Made by a program: the position numbers and the translations under genes. Of a stretch of 64,000 nt of DNA, positions 7,801-18,451 are shown piece after piece. The stretch is from positions 1,240,001 through 1,304,000 of the forward strand of contig NZ_CP097253.1 of NCBI RefSeq assembly GCF_023380025.1, given 5' to 3'. Below the pieces are notes generated by a model, which ran no database searches, was not told the origin of the DNA, and worked only from the letters and a program-made list of their open reading frames with translations. This DNA is from Sphingomonas glaciei. GTDB lineage: Bacteria > Pseudomonadota > Alphaproteobacteria > Sphingomonadales > Sphingomonadaceae. Within the stretch, counting starts at the first letter, position 1. The number at the start of each line of letters is the position of its first letter.

Positions 7801-8580
7801 TTACTTGGGCGCCATCCGGATGCCGCCGTCGAGCCGGACATGCTCGGCATTCATGTAGCTGCTCTCGATCATGAACACCGCGAGATTGGCATATTCCTCC
7901 GGCCGGCCGAGCCGCTTGGGGAACGGCACCTGGGCGCCCAGCGCGTCCTGCACCTGCGGCGGCATCATCGCCACCATCGGAGTCTTGAACACGCCGGGCA
8001 GGATGGTGTTGACGCGGACGCCCTCGTTCATCAGGTCGCGGGCGATCGGCAGGGTCATGGCGAGCACGCCGCCCTTGGACGCAGAATAGGCGGCCTGGCC
8101 GATCTGACCATCCTCGGCGGCGACCGAGGCGGTGTTGATGATCACGCCCTTCTCGCCGTCCTCACCCGGCTCGGCATCGACCATGCCCGCCGCCGAATGC
8201 GCGATGCAGCGGAAGGTCCCGACGAGGTTGATCCCGATCACCAGCTCGAACTGGTGGATCGGATATTTCTTTACCGCCTTGGTCTCGCGGTCGCGGCCGA
8301 CGGTCTTCACCGCATTGGCGACACCGGCGCAGTTGACCAACACTCGCTCCTGACCGTGCGCGGCGCGGGCCTTTTCGAAGCCGGCGGCGACAGTGTCGTC
8401 GTTGGTGACGTCCACTTCGCAGAAGATGCCGCCGATCTCGGCCGCGACCTTTTCGCCCTGCTCCTGATTACGGTCGAAAATGGCGACCTTGGCGCCCTTG
8501 GCGGCAAGCGCCCGCGCAGTCGCTTCACCAAGGCCGGACGCGCCGCCGGTAACCACTGCCGCAATGCCGTTGATGTTCAT
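7801..8580 (-). CDS. SDR 3-hydroxyacyl-CoA dehydrogenase (type II HAD-like)
   Basis: A 259-residue short-chain dehydrogenase close to human HSD17B10 and bacterial 2-methyl-3-hydroxybutyryl-CoA dehydrogenases. NAD-binding TGGASGLG is near residue 12, NCAG follows in the Rossmann fold, and the catalytic YSASK follows SVAAEDGQIGQAA. The loop VIINTASVAAEDGQIGQ and the end RLDGGIRMAPK are typical of this subgroup. ATG 8580 follows GGGAGAG; the in-frame ATG at 8664 lacks support. It acts on 3-hydroxyacyl-CoAs from isoleucine or fatty acids, consistent with its place downstream of the carboxylase genes. Confidence 0.85.
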   Translation of the reverse strand: MNINGIAAVVTGGASGLGEATARALAAKGAKVAIFDRNQEQGEKVAAEIGGIFCEVDVTNDDTVAAGFEKARAAHGQERVLVNCAGVANAVKTVGRDRETKAVKKYPIHQFELVIGINLVGTFRCIAHSAAGMVDAEPGEDGEKGVIINTASVAAEDGQIGQAAYSASKGGVLAMTLPIARDLMNEGVRVNTILPGVFKTPMVAMMPPQVQDALGAQVPFPKRLGRPEEYANLAVFMIESSYMNAEHVRLDGGIRMAPK

Positions 8581-8685
8581 GATCGAGCGCTCTCCCGAGA
8601 AGAAACCGATAGCGTCCACTTGTTCAGCTTCGGACGCCTGCATAACTGCAGCGCGTCTACCCAAACGCCGGGCGGTAGGACAGGA

Positions 8686-10542
8686 TTATTCGGCCTCGAC
8701 GCGCGCCAGCACGGCCTCGACCTGCACCTGCGCTCCCGCCTCGACATTGAGTTCCGCCACTACGCCGTCGAACGGTGCGAGCAGGGCATGCTCCATCTTC
8801 ATCGCCTCGAGCGTCAGCAGACGCTGGCCCTTCTCGACTCGCTCACCGGCGGCGACGTCGACGCTGGTGACCTTGCCCGGCATCGGCGCGAGCAGGCTGC
8901 CACTGCCAACGCCGCCGGCATGGCTACCCCGGGCGCGGCGGTCGAAGGCATAAACCTGTCCCCCTTCGAACAGCACGACCCGTTCGTCGTCGGCAAAGCC
9001 CGACGCGGGGGCATATTCCTCGGCATCGTCGAGCAGGATGCGGCGGCGGTCGGCACCGAAGCTCAACACCGCGGAAGGCGCCGACGGCGCATTGAGCCGG
9101 AACCCCGCCAGCGTCGGCTGATCCTCGGCGGCGAGCGCAACCACCGCTGCGGCGCGCCACAGAGCATCATCGGGCTCGTTGTCCGGCACCAGCGTGTCGA
9201 GGCGGCGGGCGATGAAGCCCGTGTCGAGCTCGGCATCCTCGAAAGCCTCGTCGAGCAGGCAGTTGCAAAGGAAACCGGCGTTGGTCCGCACCGGCCAGAC
9301 CTCGACCCCGTCGAGCATGCTCGCCAGCGCGTCGATCGCCTCCTCGCGGTCGTCGCCGTGGGCGACCAGCTTGGCGATCATCGGGTCGTAGAAGGGAGAG
9401 ATGGCGTCGCCCTCCTCCACCCCGGTCTCGATCCGGCCTTCCTCGCCGAGATCAAAATGGTCGAGCCGCCCGGTGCTGGGCAGGAATCCGGTCGAAGGAT
9501 CCTCGGCATAAAGCCGGGCCTCGATCGCATGGCCCGAGATCGACAGCTCGTCCTGGCGCTTTGGCAAGGGTTCGCCGCTGGCGACACGAAGCTGCCATTC
9601 GACCAGATCCTGGCCGGTGATCTCCTCGGTCACCGGATGCTCGACCTGCAGGCGGGTGTTCATCTCCATGAACCAGATGCGGTCGGCGCGCAGGCCCTCG
9701 CTGCCGTCAGCGATGAACTCGATCGTCCCGGCGCCCTCGTAATTCACCGCCTGGGCCGCGCGTACGGCCGCGCCGCACACCGCTTCGCGAGTCGCCGCGT
9801 CCATCCCCGGCGCCGGGGCTTCCTCGATCACTTTCTGGTGACGGCGTTGAAGCGAGCAGTCGCGTTCGAACAGGTGGACGGCATTGCCATGGCTGTCGCC
9901 GAACACCTGCACCTCGATATGGCGCGGGCTTTCGATCCATTTCTCGAGCAGCACGACGTCGTTGCCGAAGGACGAGGCCGCCTCGCGCCGGCAGCTATCG
10001 AGCGCGTCGGCGAATTCGGCAGGCGCATCGACCTTGCGCATCCCCTTGCCGCCGCCGCCGGCGACCGCCTTGATCAGCACCGGATAACCGATCGCATCAG
10101 CCTCGGCCTTGAGGCGTTCAGGCGCCTGGTCGTCGCCCATATAGCCCGGCGTCACCGGCACGCCGGCCTCGGCCATCAGTTTCTTGGCGGCGTCCTTGAG
10201 ACCCATCGCGCGAATGCTGGCGGGCTTGGGCCCGACCCACACCAGCCCGGCGTCGAGCACCGCCTGCGCGAAGTCGGCATTTTCGGACAGGAAGCCGTAG
10301 CCGGGGTGGATCGCCACGGCGCCGCTCTCCTTCGCGGCGGCAATGATCCGCTCGCCGACCAGATAGCTTTCGCGTGCCGGCGAGGGACCGATGTGGACTG
10401 CCTCGTCCGCCATGCGAACATGCAGCGCCTGCGCGTCGGCATCGGAATAGACCGCCACCGTCCGAATCCCGAGCTTCTGCGCAGTTCGGATGACGCGGCA
10501 GGCGATCTCGCCGCGGTTGGCGATGAGGAGCGAGGTGATCAT
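8686..10542 (-). CDS. Methylcrotonyl-CoA carboxylase biotin-carrying alpha subunit
   Basis: A 618-residue acyl-CoA carboxylase alpha subunit: biotin carboxylase domain (LLIANRGEIACRVIRT start, AGGGGKGMR ATP-grasp loop, MEMNTRLQVEHPVTEE active-site segment), a middle region, and a C-terminal biotinyl domain with EAMKMEH, biotin lysine near residue 582. It carboxylates biotin with bicarbonate and ATP. The substrate is inferred as 3-methylcrotonyl-CoA from the nearby beta subunit and isovaleryl-CoA dehydrogenase; propionyl-CoA carboxylase alpha subunits are similar. The likely start is ATG 10542 rather than 10560. Biotin synthase lies 40 bp upstream. Confidence 0.92.
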   Translation of the reverse strand: MITSLLIANRGEIACRVIRTAQKLGIRTVAVYSDADAQALHVRMADEAVHIGPSPARESYLVGERIIAAAKESGAVAIHPGYGFLSENADFAQAVLDAGLVWVGPKPASIRAMGLKDAAKKLMAEAGVPVTPGYMGDDQAPERLKAEADAIGYPVLIKAVAGGGGKGMRKVDAPAEFADALDSCRREAASSFGNDVVLLEKWIESPRHIEVQVFGDSHGNAVHLFERDCSLQRRHQKVIEEAPAPGMDAATREAVCGAAVRAAQAVNYEGAGTIEFIADGSEGLRADRIWFMEMNTRLQVEHPVTEEITGQDLVEWQLRVASGEPLPKRQDELSISGHAIEARLYAEDPSTGFLPSTGRLDHFDLGEEGRIETGVEEGDAISPFYDPMIAKLVAHGDDREEAIDALASMLDGVEVWPVRTNAGFLCNCLLDEAFEDAELDTGFIARRLDTLVPDNEPDDALWRAAAVVALAAEDQPTLAGFRLNAPSAPSAVLSFGADRRRILLDDAEEYAPASGFADDERVVLFEGGQVYAFDRRARGSHAGGVGSGSLLAPMPGKVTSVDVAAGERVEKGQRLLTLEAMKMEHALLAPFDGVVAELNVEAGAQVQVEAVLARVEAE

Positions 10543-10582
10543 GCCCAATCGCATAGCCAAGCCGGTGGCCGGGTAACAGGGC

Positions 10583-11581
10583 TTACTCGGCCGCTTCTGC
10601 CACGCGCATCGGCTCCGCGGCCTGCATCGGCGTCAGCCCAAGCTTGGCGAACAGCGCGGCGTCCTTGCTGTCGCCGGCATTGGCGGTGGTCAGCAGCTTG
10701 TCGCCGGTGAAGATGCTATTGGCCCCGGCGAGAAAGCACAGCGCCTGGGTCGCCTCGCTCATGCTTTCGCGCCCGGCCGACAGGCGGACCATCGAGCGCG
10801 GCATGGTGAGGCGCGCGACCGCGACGGTGCGGACGAACTCGATATCGTCGATCAGTCGCTCGCCCGCGTACATGTCGCCAAGCACCGTTCCCTTGACCGG
10901 CACCAGCGCATTGACCGGCACGCTCTCGGGATGGCGCGGCAAGGTGGCGAGGGCGTGGAGGAAGCCGACACGGTCCTCACGGCTTTCGCCCATCCCGACG
11001 ATCCCGCCGCAGCAGACGCTTATCCCGGCCGCGCGGACTTCCTCCAGCGTGTCGAGCCGCTCGGCGAAGGTGCGGGTGGAGATGATCTCGCCATAATGTT
11101 CGGGCGAGGTGTCGATGTTGTGGTTGTAATAGTCGAGACCGGCGGCCTTGAGTTGCCGCGCCTGCTCGCCGCTGAGCATGCCCAGCGTCATGCAGGTTTC
11201 GAGGCCCATCGCCTTCACGCCCTCGACCATGCGGCAGACCGCGGCCATGTCGCGGTCCTTGGGGCTGCGCCACGCCGCGCCCATGCAGAAGCGCTGCGAA
11301 CCAGCCGCCTTGGCGTCAGCGGCGGAAGCAAGGACTGCGTCGACGTCCATCAGCTTCTCGGCCTTGAGCCCGCTCTCTGCGAACGCCGACTGCGAGCAAT
11401 AGCCGCAATCTTCGGGGCAGCCGCCGGTCTTGATCGACAGCAGGGTGCAAAGCTGCACCTCGCCCGCAGCGTGATGCGCGCGGTGGGTTTCAGCGGCGCG
11501 GAACAGCAATTCGGTGAAGGTCAGGTCGAATAGCCCCGCAATTTCTGCGCGGGTCCAGTCTTGGCGGACAGTCGAGGACAA
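10583..11581 (-). CDS. bioB: Biotin synthase
   Basis: A 332-residue radical SAM enzyme that inserts sulfur into dethiobiotin. The radical-SAM cluster ligands lie in CPEDCGYC (Cys55, Cys59, Cys62). [19 protein letters not shown] and the second-cluster region with R near LSAGRESMS agree with the family. The start is TTG 11581, with GGAG nine bases upstream; no ATG fits. The gene sits between the two subunits of a biotin-dependent carboxylase, 40 bp before mccA and 28 bp after the M50 gene, which links cofactor supply to use. No other bio genes are in the window. Confidence 0.95.
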   Translation of the reverse strand: MSSTVRQDWTRAEIAGLFDLTFTELLFRAAETHRAHHAAGEVQLCTLLSIKTGGCPEDCGYCSQSAFAESGLKAEKLMDVDAVLASAADAKAAGSQRFCMGAAWRSPKDRDMAAVCRMVEGVKAMGLETCMTLGMLSGEQARQLKAAGLDYYNHNIDTSPEHYGEIISTRTFAERLDTLEEVRAAGISVCCGGIVGMGESREDRVGFLHALATLPRHPESVPVNALVPVKGTVLGDMYAGERLIDDIEFVRTVAVARLTMPRSMVRLSAGRESMSEATQALCFLAGANSIFTGDKLLTTANAGDSKDAALFAKLGLTPMQAAEPMRVAEAAE

Positions 11582-11609
11582 GGTGGAAATCTCCAGAAGT
11601 GTTATGGGA

Positions 11610-12164
11610 TCAGAAGCGAACGACGGGCAGCCAGGGCTCGCCTAGCACCACCAGCGCGGTGCCGAGCGACGCCCCGATGTAGGCGCCGAGGTACCAGCGC
11701 CAGCCGAGACGCTTCTCGCGCAAGGCAAACGCGGTGAGCAGCGCGAGGAGCAGGATCACGGCCCCGAACAGGGTCCATTTGCCAAGTCCAAGCGCGATCG
11801 AAATACGCGCTTCGTCGTTGGGATAGTTGAGACTGGCGGCTGCCGCGATGAGGCGTGACGCCAAGGCGGCGAGGACGATCCCCGCAGCCAAGATCGAGCC
11901 GCGCCGCGCATAGAGGAAGGCGACTAACGCAATAGCAATGGTTACCAGCGGTCCGGCGGCCGCCATGGTCAGGCCGTCGGCGACCGAGTCGAACCGGCCC
12001 GACGCGATGGTGGCATGATTGGTGCGCACGATGACATCATAGCCCATCGCCTTGCCGGCGAAGGCATGCCCCGCCTCGTGGATGAGGTTCAAGACGACGA
12101 CCACCACGAAGCCGATGAGGGCGATGAGCAGGATAGCCTGCAGCCCGGTACGCGATGACGCCAC
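11610..12164 (-). CDS. M50-family membrane metalloprotease-like protein
   Basis: A 184-residue polytopic membrane protein with HEAGH (His29-His33) at the end of the first membrane helix, the zinc motif of site-2-protease-like M50 peptidases. About four to five hydrophobic helices follow. Its second metal ligand motif is not obvious: an NYPNDEARI stretch near residue 113 could supply an Asp. It is smaller than RseP and lacks a PDZ domain. It sits in the mccB-bioB-mccA transcription unit with short gaps, although no functional link is evident. Confidence 0.75.
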   Translation of the reverse strand: MASSRTGLQAILLIALIGFVVVVVLNLIHEAGHAFAGKAMGYDVIVRTNHATIASGRFDSVADGLTMAAAGPLVTIAIALVAFLYARRGSILAAGIVLAALASRLIAAAASLNYPNDEARISIALGLGKWTLFGAVILLLALLTAFALREKRLGWRWYLGAYIGASLGTALVVLGEPWLPVVRF

Positions 12165-12206
12165 GAAAATTCCTTACAGGCTATGGAGAACGGATGTGGC
12201 CGAGGC

Positions 12207-13805
<1,599 letters not shown>

Positions 13806-13930
13806 GCGTTTGGTGATCCCGTTCGTCGAAAACAACTCTCGACTCCGCGCCTAGCCGCGCCCGGGACGCTTGCAAAGCGGGGGCGACCGTCGCAGCGCGT
13901 GCCGCATCGCAATCACATACGAGGTACTCG

Positions 13931-16027
13931 ATGGTTCGCTCGCCGCTCCTGCTCGCCGCATCCCTGCTCGCGTTGTCGCTTGGCGGCTGCAACGTCACGA
14001 CCAAGGACGGCAATACGGCGGAAGCGAACACCGAGGCGGCCGCGGCCGGGACCGCGCTCGGAATCAACCCGGCGGCGCTGGACCGGTCGATCGCACCGGG
14101 TGACGATTTCTACCAATTCGCCAACGGCGGATGGATGAAGACGACCGAGATCCCGGCCGACCGGTCGAACATCGGCGCTTTCTACATCGCCGACCAGGTT
14201 CGCGAGAAGAATACCCGGGCGCTGTTCGACGAGCTGCTCAAGGCCAACCCCGACGCCGCATCGGACGGAGGCAGGATCGCCAACTACTACAAGGCGTATC
14301 TCAACACCGACGCGATCGATAAGGCGGGCATGGCCCCGGCCAAGGCCGACCTCGATGCGATCGCCGCCATCGCCGACAAGAGCGCGCTGTCAGCCGCGAT
14401 CGGCTCGACCCTCCGGGCCGACGTCGATCCGCTCAACGCGACCAATTACCAGACTGACAATCTGTTCGGGATTTTCGTCACGCAGGGGCTCAACACGCCC
14501 GGCGAGACGCTGCCCTACATCCTGCAGGGTGGCCTCGGCATGCCCGAGCGCGAATATTACCTGTCGGCCGACGGCAAGATGGCCGGCCTGCGCGACAAGT
14601 ATCGTGCTTATGTCCAGCAGGTGATGCAGGCCGCCGGCAATCCCGACCCGGCCGGCGCCGCGGGCCGGGTGCTGGCGCTCGACACCAAGATCGCTCAGGC
14701 CCACGCCACCCGCGAGGAGAGCGAGGACTTCAGCAAGGCGGCCAAGGTGTGGACCCGGGCCGAGTTGGAGAAGAATGCGCCCGGGATCGACTGGGGCGCG
14801 CTGCTTGGCGCCGCGCAACTGGGCCAGGCGCCCAAGTTCCAGGCCTATCATTCGACCGCGATTCCCAAGCTCGCCGCGCTGGTCGGCTCCGAGCCGCTCG
14901 ACGCGTGGAAGGACTGGCTGGCGTTCCACACGCTGAACCAGCAGGCAAACGTCCTGCCCAAGCCGGTCCGCGACGCCAGCTTCGCCTTCAACAGCACCGC
15001 CCTCCAGGGCACGCCGCAGCCGCGCCCGCGCGACATCCAGGCGCTGAACGCGACCAGCAACGCGCTGCAGGACGCGGTCGGCAAGGCCTATGTCGAGAGG
15101 TATTTCCCCGCACCGGCCAAAGCCGAAGTCCAGGCGATGGTCGACAACATCAAGGCCGCCTTCGCCAAGCGGGTCGAGGCGCTCGACTGGATGGCGCCGT
15201 CGACCAAGGAAGAGGCGCTGGCCAAGGTGAAGTCGATCGTGGTCGGCGTCGGCTATCCCGACAGCTGGCGCGACTATGGGTCGGTGACGATCGCGGCCGA
15301 CAATGCCTATGCCAATCAGAAGGCGGCGGGCCTTGCCGAATACAAGCATCAGATCGCCAAGATCGGCAAGCCGATGGACCGCAGCGAATGGTGGATGCCG
15401 CCGCAACTGGTCAACGCGGTCAACCTGCCGGTCCAGAACGCGCTCAATTTCCCGGCCGCAATTCTGGTCGCGCCCTTCTTCGATCCCAAGGCCGATCCGG
15501 CGTACAACTATGGGGCGATCGGGAGCGTGATCGGGCACGAGATAAGCCACAGCTTCGACAACAATGGCGCGCTGTTTGACTCGACCGGCCGCCTGCGCAA
15601 CTGGTGGACCCCGCAGGACTTCGCCCGCTTCAGCCAGGCCGGTGACGCGCTCGCCAAGCAATATAACGCCTACGAGCCGCTGCCCGGGCTGCACGTCAAC
15701 GGCAAGCTGACGCTGGGCGAGAATATCGCCGACGTCGCGGGCCTCGCCGCCGCCTACCAGGCCTATCACGACAGCCTCGGTGGCAAACCCGCGCCGACCA
15801 TCGACGGCTTCTCCGCCGACCAGCGCTTCTTCATCGCCTATGGTCAGGCGTGGGCGACCAAGATGCGCGAGGAGACGCTACGCGGCCGGATCTCCACCGA
15901 CGGGCATGCGCCAGGCCAGTATCGCGCCCAGACCGTGCGCAATCTCGATCCGTGGTACGGCGCGTTCGACGTCAAGGCAGGGCAGAAGCTGTACCTGGCG
16001 CCCGACCAGCGGGTGAAGGTCTGGTAA
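13931..16027 (+). CDS. M13-family zinc metallopeptidase (neprilysin-like lipoprotein)
   Basis: A 698-residue M13 endopeptidase, PepO/neprilysin type. The N-terminus has a lipoprotein signal ending LALSLGGC, so it is likely anchored in the envelope and faces the periplasm. The zinc motif HEISH is at residues 536-540 within GSVIGHEISHSFD, the third ligand lies in GENIADVAGLAAAYQAY near 597, and the C-terminus carries the expected DPWYGAFDVKAGQKLYL substrate region. ATG 13931 is used. It degrades small peptides. It is the first plus-strand gene divergent from mccB and appears transcriptionally separate from the catabolic genes. Confidence 0.93.
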   Translation: MVRSPLLLAASLLALSLGGCNVTTKDGNTAEANTEAAAAGTALGINPAALDRSIAPGDDFYQFANGGWMKTTEIPADRSNIGAFYIADQVREKNTRALFDELLKANPDAASDGGRIANYYKAYLNTDAIDKAGMAPAKADLDAIAAIADKSALSAAIGSTLRADVDPLNATNYQTDNLFGIFVTQGLNTPGETLPYILQGGLGMPEREYYLSADGKMAGLRDKYRAYVQQVMQAAGNPDPAGAAGRVLALDTKIAQAHATREESEDFSKAAKVWTRAELEKNAPGIDWGALLGAAQLGQAPKFQAYHSTAIPKLAALVGSEPLDAWKDWLAFHTLNQQANVLPKPVRDASFAFNSTALQGTPQPRPRDIQALNATSNALQDAVGKAYVERYFPAPAKAEVQAMVDNIKAAFAKRVEALDWMAPSTKEEALAKVKSIVVGVGYPDSWRDYGSVTIAADNAYANQKAAGLAEYKHQIAKIGKPMDRSEWWMPPQLVNAVNLPVQNALNFPAAILVAPFFDPKADPAYNYGAIGSVIGHEISHSFDNNGALFDSTGRLRNWWTPQDFARFSQAGDALAKQYNAYEPLPGLHVNGKLTLGENIADVAGLAAAYQAYHDSLGGKPAPTIDGFSADQRFFIAYGQAWATKMREETLRGRISTDGHAPGQYRAQTVRNLDPWYGAFDVKAGQKLYLAPDQRVKVW

Positions 16028-16067
16028 GTCACTCCCACTCGCTGTGCGGATGAGCTAGCGGGGCGTC

Positions 16068-16403
16068 ATGCCGACGATCCTGCTGCTCATCTGCTCCAAC
16101 ATCTTCATGACCGCCGCCTGGTACTGGCACCTGAAAGGCGGGATGAGCAAACCGATCCTGCTGGTGATTTTCATCAGCTGGAGCATCGCACTGGTCGCAT
16201 ATTGCTTCGCCGTACCGGCCAACCGGATCGGCTATGCCAACGGCTGGACCGGCGCCCAGCTCAAGATCGCGGAGGAAGCGATCACGCTCATCGTGTTCGG
16301 CGGGTTCATGGTCACCGTGCTGGGCGAACCGCTCCACTGGCGGCACCTCGCTGCGTTCGCCTGCATCATGGCCGCTGTCGGTTTTCTGTTCGCCGGCAAG
16401 TAA
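16068..16403 (+). CDS. DUF486 / DMT-superfamily small membrane protein
   Basis: A 111-residue integral membrane protein with four predicted helices (LLLICSNIFMTAAWYWHL, ILLVIFISWSIALVAYCF, ITLIVFGGFMVTVLG, LAAFACIMAAVGFLFAG), matching the DUF486 family, a half-size relative of drug/metabolite transporters. The conserved CFAVPANRIGY loop sits between helices two and three. It follows the M13 gene by 40 bp. Transport activity is not established for the family. Confidence 0.85.
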   Translation: MPTILLLICSNIFMTAAWYWHLKGGMSKPILLVIFISWSIALVAYCFAVPANRIGYANGWTGAQLKIAEEAITLIVFGGFMVTVLGEPLHWRHLAAFACIMAAVGFLFAGK

Positions 16404-16465
16404 GGCGCGCAACCGCGACTCCATCGCGGACGTTCACCACCCGACTCAACTTTCAGGAGACGGGC

Positions 16466-16780
16466 GTGTTCATCGACTTCAACCGCGACAATCAGGTGCA
16501 GGACAACGAAGCGAGCCAGGAGCAGGTCGAGAGCATCGTCAATCATCGCCTCAGCCGCCTCGACGGCAAGGTGACCAGCGCCCAGGTCCACCTCGCCCAC
16601 GTTCGCGAAACCAAGTCCAGCAACCCCGATTATCGGTGCTCGATCGAGATCAGGCCTGAGAACCTATCGCCTGTCGCTGCCTCGGCCGAGGGTGCCGGGG
16701 TCGACGCCGTGGTCCGCGCAGCCTGCGACAAGGTTCTGCACGCGTATGACAAGGTGGTCGGCAAGCAGGGCGCGCGCTGA
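16466..16780 (+). CDS. HPF/RaiA-like ribosome-associated protein
   Basis: A 104-residue soluble protein starting at GTG 16466, supported by an AGGAGA site six bases upstream. Its pattern (VESIVNHRLSRLDGKVTSAQVHL, YRCSIEIRPE, VDAVVRAACDKVLHAYDKVV) follows the beta-alpha-beta-beta-beta-alpha layout of the S30AE/HPF family that binds idle 30S subunits. It has no C-terminal dimerisation domain. It would be a diverged hibernation or sigma-54-modulation-like factor. The match is by pattern only. Confidence 0.65.
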   Translation: MFIDFNRDNQVQDNEASQEQVESIVNHRLSRLDGKVTSAQVHLAHVRETKSSNPDYRCSIEIRPENLSPVAASAEGAGVDAVVRAACDKVLHAYDKVVGKQGAR

Positions 16781-16860
16781 GGGTGGACCGCTTCCCTTGT
16801 CATTCCCTTAAAGGGTATTAGCCAAGAGGTATCATTGTCAGGCTGCGGCGAAGGGCGAGC

Positions 16861-17208
16861 ATGTCTTACCGATTGCCGCACGAACGATCGGGTCCGATCA
16901 CGGTCGAGGAATTCTGGAGCGCGCTGAGCCCTGCTCAGCGCCTCCTCCTCGCCGGAGCGATCGCGAACTTTTTCCTGTTCCTGCTCGGCTACCTGCTGAT
17001 CGGCGGTGACGCGCTGCAGGGGCATCAGGCAGGCGGACGTTATTGGGTGGCCAACAAAGGCGATCTCAGCGAAGTCAGCAAGCTCACCTACCACTACAGC
17101 AGCCTGCACGTGATGAGCCTGCTTTTCTCGCATCCGCTCGCCCTCGGCATGATCATTCTCGGTCGAAGCCGTGCCAAAGGCGCGCGCGATGAACCAGCCG
17201 GCGACTAG
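16861..17208 (+). CDS. Hypothetical membrane protein
   Basis: A 115-residue protein with one clear hydrophobic helix ([22 protein letters not shown]) and a second weaker one near [15 protein letters not shown]. The middle region is soluble and Tyr/Ser-rich. I recognise no domain. Its TAG stop overlaps the stop of the convergent isovaleryl-CoA dehydrogenase gene through the palindrome CTAG. Confidence 0.6.
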   Translation: MSYRLPHERSGPITVEEFWSALSPAQRLLLAGAIANFFLFLLGYLLIGGDALQGHQAGGRYWVANKGDLSEVSKLTYHYSSLHVMSLLFSHPLALGMIILGRSRAKGARDEPAGD

Positions 17209-18362
17209 ACCCCGATCAACTCGCGCCCAATCAGCATCCGGCGGATCTCGTTAGTCCCCGCACCGATGTCGAGCAGCTTGGCATCGCGCATGAAACGTTC
17301 GACCGGCCAGTCCTTCGTATAGCCCGCGCCGCCCAGTGCCTGGACCGCTTCGCCCGCGACCTTGAACGCGCTTTCGCTCGCGAGCAGGATTGCGCCTGCG
17401 GCGTCGAAGCGGGTGGTCTTGCCGGCATCGCAGGCCTTCGCGACTTGGTAGACGTAGGCGCGGGCGCTGTTCAGCGCGACATACATGTCGGCGACCTTGG
17501 CCTGCATCAGCTGTTGCGACCCGATCGGCTTGCCGAACTGCTTGCGCTCGCGGACGAACGGGATGACCACGTCCAGGCAGGCCTGCATGATGCCGAGCTG
17601 GATTCCGGCCAGCACCGCGCGCTCATAATCGAGGCCGCTCATCAGCACGCCGACGCCGCCATTCTCCGGGCCCATGACCTGCTCGGCCGGGACGAAGCAA
17701 TCGTCGAACACCAGCTCGGAGGTGGGCGAGCCGCGCATGCCGACCTTGTCGATCTTCTGACCGATGGAGAATCCCTCGGTCCCCTTTTCGATCAGGAAGG
17801 CGGTGATGCCGCGGCTGCCAGCCTCGGGCGACGTCTTGGCATAGACCACCAGTACGTCGGCATAGGCCCCGTTGGTGATCCAGAACTTCGTCCCGTTGAG
17901 GCGATAACCGTTGCCCGACTTCTCGGCCTTCAGCGTCATCGACACCACGTCGGAGCCTGCATTGACCTCGCTCATGGCCAAGGCGCCGACGTGCTCGCCG
18001 CTGATCAGCTTGGGAAGGTATTTGCGCTTCTGCTCGTCGTTGCCCCAGCGGCGGACCTGGTTGACGCACAGGTTGGAGTGGGCGCCGTAGCTCAGGCCCA
18101 CGGAAGCCGACGCACGGGCGACTTCCTCCTGCGCGACGACATGCTCGAGATAGCCAAGACCGAGGCCACCCCATTCCTCCTCGACGGTGATACCGTGAAG
18201 GCCCAGCGCACCCATCTCCGGCCACAGCTCGATCGGGAAACGGTCGTCGCGGTCGATCTCCGCCGCCAGCGGCATGATCCGGTCGGTCGCGAAGCGCTGG
18301 GTGGAGTCGCGGATGGTGTCGGCCATCTCGCCGAGGTCGAAATCAAGCGTGGGTAAGGACAT
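17205..18362 (-). CDS. ivd: Isovaleryl-CoA dehydrogenase
   Basis: A 385-residue FAD-dependent acyl-CoA dehydrogenase converting isovaleryl-CoA to 3-methylcrotonyl-CoA, the substrate of the carboxylase encoded at 8686-13805. Family marks are [52 protein letters not shown] and [15 protein letters not shown]. The active Glu lies in [12 protein letters not shown], as in human IVD, which places the catalytic base in the isovaleryl-type position rather than near the C-terminus. It is divergent from the thiolase gene across 89 bp. Confidence 0.94.
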   Translation of the reverse strand: MSLPTLDFDLGEMADTIRDSTQRFATDRIMPLAAEIDRDDRFPIELWPEMGALGLHGITVEEEWGGLGLGYLEHVVAQEEVARASASVGLSYGAHSNLCVNQVRRWGNDEQKRKYLPKLISGEHVGALAMSEVNAGSDVVSMTLKAEKSGNGYRLNGTKFWITNGAYADVLVVYAKTSPEAGSRGITAFLIEKGTEGFSIGQKIDKVGMRGSPTSELVFDDCFVPAEQVMGPENGGVGVLMSGLDYERAVLAGIQLGIMQACLDVVIPFVRERKQFGKPIGSQQLMQAKVADMYVALNSARAYVYQVAKACDAGKTTRFDAAGAILLASESAFKVAGEAVQALGGAGYTKDWPVERFMRDAKLLDIGAGTNEIRRMLIGRELIGV

Positions 18363-18451
18363 GGCCGAGCGCTAGCAGAGCCGCGGAGGCTTGGACAAGG
18401 CGGCCCGAATGCTTATTGCAGTGCAACATTCTTACACCGGAGTCCGCTTTC

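Noticed and set aside
7699..10710. Plus-strand open frame of about 1000 codons
   Set aside because: It lies antisense to the SDR and carboxylase alpha genes, which have full domain sets; high GC gives long antisense frames. Its translation has no recognisable domain.
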